Shown piece after piece: positions 61,440 through 64,000 of a stretch of DNA of 64,000 nucleotides; positions within the stretch are counted from its first letter, which is position 1; each line of letters begins with the position of its first letter. The stretch spans positions 1 through 64,000 of the forward strand of contig NZ_MBLO01000257.1 in assembly GCF_001854805.1 (NCBI RefSeq), read 5' to 3'. The stretch comes from Pseudofrankia coriaricola (GTDB lineage Bacteria; Actinomycetota; Actinomycetes; Frankiales; Frankiaceae). The notes below the pieces were generated by a model. That model searched no databases and was not told the origin of the DNA. It worked only from the letters and a program-made list of their open reading frames with translations. The position numbers and the translations under genes are program-made.

Positions 61440-62312
61440 ATGTCGCGGGCGCTGGTGCTCGGCGGTGGTGGGCTGGCCGGGATCGCATGGGAGATCGGGC
61501 TGCTCGCGGAGCTCACCCACGGCGGGTCGGACCTGACCGCGGCGGACACCGTGATCGGAACGTCCGCCGGCTCGGTCGTCGGCGCCCTGCTGCGCACCGG
61601 GCAGAGCCTCGACGAGCAGCTCGCCGCCCACCTGGAGGGCGCCGGCGCTGGCGCCGAGCTCACCGTGAAGCTCGACGTCGACCTGCTGGCGAACATGTTC
61701 GGCGAGGCCATCAGCGGTGCCCGTGACCTGCCCGGCGCGCTGTCCCGGATCGGCGCGATGGCGCTGGCCACCCCGACCGTCAGCGAGGCCGAGCGGCGCC
61801 GCGTCATCGAGGCCCGGCTTCCCCGGCACGAGTGGCCGGCGCGCCGGCTCCTCGTCACCGCGATCGACGCCGAGCGCGGCACGCTGGTGACCTTCGACAA
61901 GGACTCGGGCGTGCCGCTGGTGGACGCGGTGGCGGCGAGCTGCGCCGTCCCCGGGGTCTGGCCGCCCGTGAGCATCGACGGCCGCCGCTACCTCGACGGC
62001 GGCTCCGGCTCGGCGACCAACGCCACCCTCGCCGCCGGCCACGACACCGTCCTCGTCATGGCCCCGATGACCACCCCGGGCCGCGGCCCGTTCCTCGGCA
62101 TCGAGGACGAGGTACACGACCTGGAGAAGTCCGGTAGCCGCGTCCTGGTCGTCACCGCCGACGATGCCGCTCGCGCCGCCTTCGGCCTGAACTCGCTCGA
62201 CCCCGCCGTCCGCCCCGCCTCCGCCCGCGCCGGGCGCCGCCAGGGCTGGTCCCTGTCCCACGCCGTCCGCGAGTTCTGGACCGCCGGAGCGGCCGGAGCG
62301 GCCGGAGCGTAG
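61440..62312 (+). CDS. Patatin-like phospholipase / lipid acyl hydrolase
   Basis: A 290-residue patatin. Oxyanion loop GGGGLAGIAWEIG, nucleophile Ser42 in IGTSAGSV, and catalytic Asp186 in YLDGGSGS form the Ser-Asp dyad. It would cleave acyl esters of lipids in the cytoplasm or at the membrane; no signal peptide is seen. ATG 61440 follows GAAGAAGGAGGGGC. The C-terminus is short and Ala-rich. Upstream is the 105-bp repeat array; downstream a convergent LysE gene. Confidence 0.92.
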   Translation: MSRALVLGGGGLAGIAWEIGLLAELTHGGSDLTAADTVIGTSAGSVVGALLRTGQSLDEQLAAHLEGAGAGAELTVKLDVDLLANMFGEAISGARDLPGALSRIGAMALATPTVSEAERRRVIEARLPRHEWPARRLLVTAIDAERGTLVTFDKDSGVPLVDAVAASCAVPGVWPPVSIDGRRYLDGGSGSATNATLAAGHDTVLVMAPMTTPGRGPFLGIEDEVHDLEKSGSRVLVVTADDAARAAFGLNSLDPAVRPASARAGRRQGWSLSHAVREFWTAGAAGAAGA

Positions 62313-62366
62313 ACCGGTGGCTCCGAAACCGCGGGTGCTGTCGCCGGCAGGTGGCGGTGACGCCCC

Positions 62367-63005
62367 CTAACTATGGCGGCCGGTGACGGCGACGTTGAGG
62401 CCCACGCCGATCATGGCCAGGCCGCCGGCGCCGCCGATGGCCGCCAGGCGCCGCGGGTTCCCGGTGAACCACGACCGCACGGCGCTCGCGACCATCGCCC
62501 ACCCGCTGTCGGAGACCAGCCCGATGCCGATCGCGAGCAGCGACATCAGCAGCATCTGGGCGGGAATGTGCCCCGCCTCGCGGCTGACGAACTGGGGCAG
62601 CACCGCGCCGAACATGATCAGTGCCTTGGGGTTGGTGACCCCGACGACGAAGCCCTGCCGGATCGTCCGCCACCTCGACAGCGCCTCGACATGCTCACCG
62701 GCCACCGCCGCCAGCTCGCGGCGGTGCCGGATCGCCTGGATGCCCAGCCAGACGAGATAGGTCCCGCCGGCCAGTTTCACGGCCAGGAAGGCGATCGCCG
62801 AGCGCTCCACCAGCGTGCCCAGGCCGAAGGCGACCAGCACCGCCACGACGTAGTTGCCCAGCCCGCTGCCGACCGCGCTCACGATCGCGGGCCCCCGCCC
62901 CAGCGACAGCGCCCGCCCGACCACGAACAGCACGCTCGGACCCGGAACCACGATCAGGACGAACGCGGCGACGGCGAACCCGGCCAACTGTCCACCAGAG
63001 ATCAT
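62367..63005 (-). CDS. LysE/RhtB-family amino-acid exporter
   Basis: A 212-residue membrane protein with about six hydrophobic segments and the family motif region VPGPSVLFVVGRALSLGRG, followed by GVTNPKALIMFGAVLPQF, which is diagnostic. It exports amino acids or related compounds. It ends 54 bases from the patatin stop and starts 84 bases from the tryptophan dioxygenase stop, so it may be co-transcribed with the latter. Export of tryptophan or a catabolite is possible, but nothing in the sequence shows it. Confidence 0.92.
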   Translation of the reverse strand: MISGGQLAGFAVAAFVLIVVPGPSVLFVVGRALSLGRGPAIVSAVGSGLGNYVVAVLVAFGLGTLVERSAIAFLAVKLAGGTYLVWLGIQAIRHRRELAAVAGEHVEALSRWRTIRQGFVVGVTNPKALIMFGAVLPQFVSREAGHIPAQMLLMSLLAIGIGLVSDSGWAMVASAVRSWFTGNPRRLAAIGGAGGLAMIGVGLNVAVTGRHS

Positions 63006-63089
63006 TTGGGGATCTTATCCGCGAACGCGGCGACGGCGGGCCTGGCTGATGCCCGTGCTCGGCGCGCCCTCCCGGCCTGGAGCTGGGCG

Positions 63090-63938
63090 TCAGGGGCGGG
63101 AGCGGACCTGCCAGAGGTCGGGGAAACTCGGATGGAAGAGCGTGGAGCGCAGGTACTCGGCGCCGGGGGAGCCGCCGGTGCCGGTCCTGGCTCCGATGAT
63201 GCGTTCGACCATCTTGACGTGGCGGTATCGCCACTCCTGGATGCCCTCGTCGATGTCGACGAGGGCCTCGCACACGCCGGCGGGTACGCCGCGCTCGTCG
63301 GCGTACGCCTCGGCGAGGGCCGCCTGGACGAGTTCGTCCCCACCGGGCCAGGGCAGGCGGGGGTCGCGGTCGAGGATCTCGTCAGGGAGCTTCCAGCCGG
63401 CGGTGGCGAGGTAGCGCAGCAGGGAGTCGAAGATCGAGCGGCGGCGCATGATGGCGTCGAGGGTGGCGTCGTCCGGGCTCCCGGAGCCGGCGAAGTCGCG
63501 GCGGCCGAGGGTGGCCTCGATCCAGCGGAACTGGAACGACTGGAAGCCACTCGAGCTGCCGAGCTCCGGGCGGAAGCGCGCGAACTGGCGCGGGGTCATC
63601 GTCTCCAGGACGTCCAGCTGGCCCACGACCGTCTTGAGGATCTTCGCGACGCGCCTGGCGGTCTGCAGAGCGCCGACGCCGTCGCCGGACTCCAGGCGGT
63701 GCCGCAACAGGTCGAGCTCGCGCAGGATCTGCTTGAACCACAGCTCGTAGACCTGGTGAATGATCACGAACAGCAGCTCGTCGTGCTCGTCGGTGCGCGG
63801 GTGCTGGCAGGACAGCAGCTCGTCGAGGTGGAGGTAGCCGCCATAGGTCAGATCACCGTGGCTGGTCGTGGCGTCGGCCCTTTCGGCGCGGCCGCCGGGG
63901 CCGCCGGCCGGTGCGGAGGTGCCTGATGCCGTGCTCAC
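63090..63938 (-). CDS. kynA: Tryptophan 2,3-dioxygenase
   Basis: A 282-residue heme enzyme that opens the indole ring of L-tryptophan to N-formylkynurenine, the first step of kynurenine synthesis. LTYGGYLHLDELL, FVIIHQVYELWFKQ and EWRYRHVKMVERIIG are diagnostic; His240 is the heme ligand, and the His of IIHQ is the base. A Gly/Ala-rich N-terminal stretch of about 25 residues precedes the domain. GTG 63938 has GGAGG 6 bases upstream. The remaining 60 bases to the window edge hold only its promoter region. Confidence 0.95.
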   Translation of the reverse strand: MSTASGTSAPAGGPGGRAERADATTSHGDLTYGGYLHLDELLSCQHPRTDEHDELLFVIIHQVYELWFKQILRELDLLRHRLESGDGVGALQTARRVAKILKTVVGQLDVLETMTPRQFARFRPELGSSSGFQSFQFRWIEATLGRRDFAGSGSPDDATLDAIMRRRSIFDSLLRYLATAGWKLPDEILDRDPRLPWPGGDELVQAALAEAYADERGVPAGVCEALVDIDEGIQEWRYRHVKMVERIIGARTGTGGSPGAEYLRSTLFHPSFPDLWQVRSRP

Positions 63939-64000
63939 CAATGTCCTCCGTTTCCTCGTCCACCGGGCACGTCACCGCGGAGGACCGGGTGGATGCCGGT

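Overview
The window is very GC-rich DNA with dense genes, frequent GTG starts, ATGA/GTGA stop-start overlaps and long Ala/Pro/Gly-rich protein tails. This is typical of an actinomycete. The repertoire (Pfa-like polyketide synthase, many branched-chain and acyl-CoA functions, TPP-controlled thiC) would fit a Frankia-like or related soil actinobacterium, but that genus is an impression and not a proven assignment. No rRNA, tRNA or CRISPR array was recognised.

Layout. (1) 1-12.6 kb, plus strand: the end of an iterative type I polyketide/secondary-lipid synthase. It comprises an ACP-KR piece cut by the window edge, a KS-AT-DH-phosphopantetheinyl transferase megasynthase and a free acyl carrier protein, followed by an alpha/beta hydrolase, a glycosyltransferase and a membrane-linked methyltransferase. 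A glycosylated lipid or polyketide is the simplest reading. (2) 12.7-16.9 kb: an AbiEi-like/nuclease-like gene, thiC behind a TPP riboswitch, and endonuclease V. (3) 16.9-27.4 kb, minus strand: a five-gene block with two paralogous membrane proteins resembling HerA/VirD4 ATPases whose P-loop lysine is replaced by tryptophan, one intact HerA-type ATPase, a long disordered repeat protein ending in a YwqJ-like deaminase toxin domain, and an overlapping YwqK-like MORN-repeat immunity gene. This is the best candidate for an undescribed system: a dedicated export machine for a polymorphic toxin. A broken fragment of the paralogue lies inside it.

(4) 28-37.5 kb: L,D-transpeptidase, membrane Ser/Thr kinase, dhaL-dhaK, 6-phosphogluconate dehydrogenase, a NUDIX hydrolase and an FAD disulfide oxidoreductase. 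(5) 37.8-40.8 kb: a lower-GC two-gene island with a type I-like methylase fused to a specificity domain and a HEPN/Abi-like protein, without a restriction subunit. (6) 41-48.1 kb: glycerol-3-phosphate dehydrogenase, a MarR regulator, a two-subunit acyl-CoA dehydrogenase pair behind a three-copy 17-bp repeat, and a membrane protein of unknown role. (7) 48.4-58.5 kb: a TM2 protein, a complete branched-chain amino-acid-type ABC importer (livF-G-H-M-K order) and a padR-ATPase-permease operon with an apparently leaderless promoter. (8) 58.5-64 kb: a kynurenine-formamidase-like hydrolase, an acidic protein of unknown function, a patatin-like lipase, a LysE exporter and tryptophan 2,3-dioxygenase.

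Several short repeats recur. A palindrome-containing element has copies in an intergenic region, near the start of dhaL, and in frame inside the polyketide synthase. Other repeats are local tandem arrays of 17, 60, 72, 105 and 121 bp, mostly in promoter or 3'-end regions.
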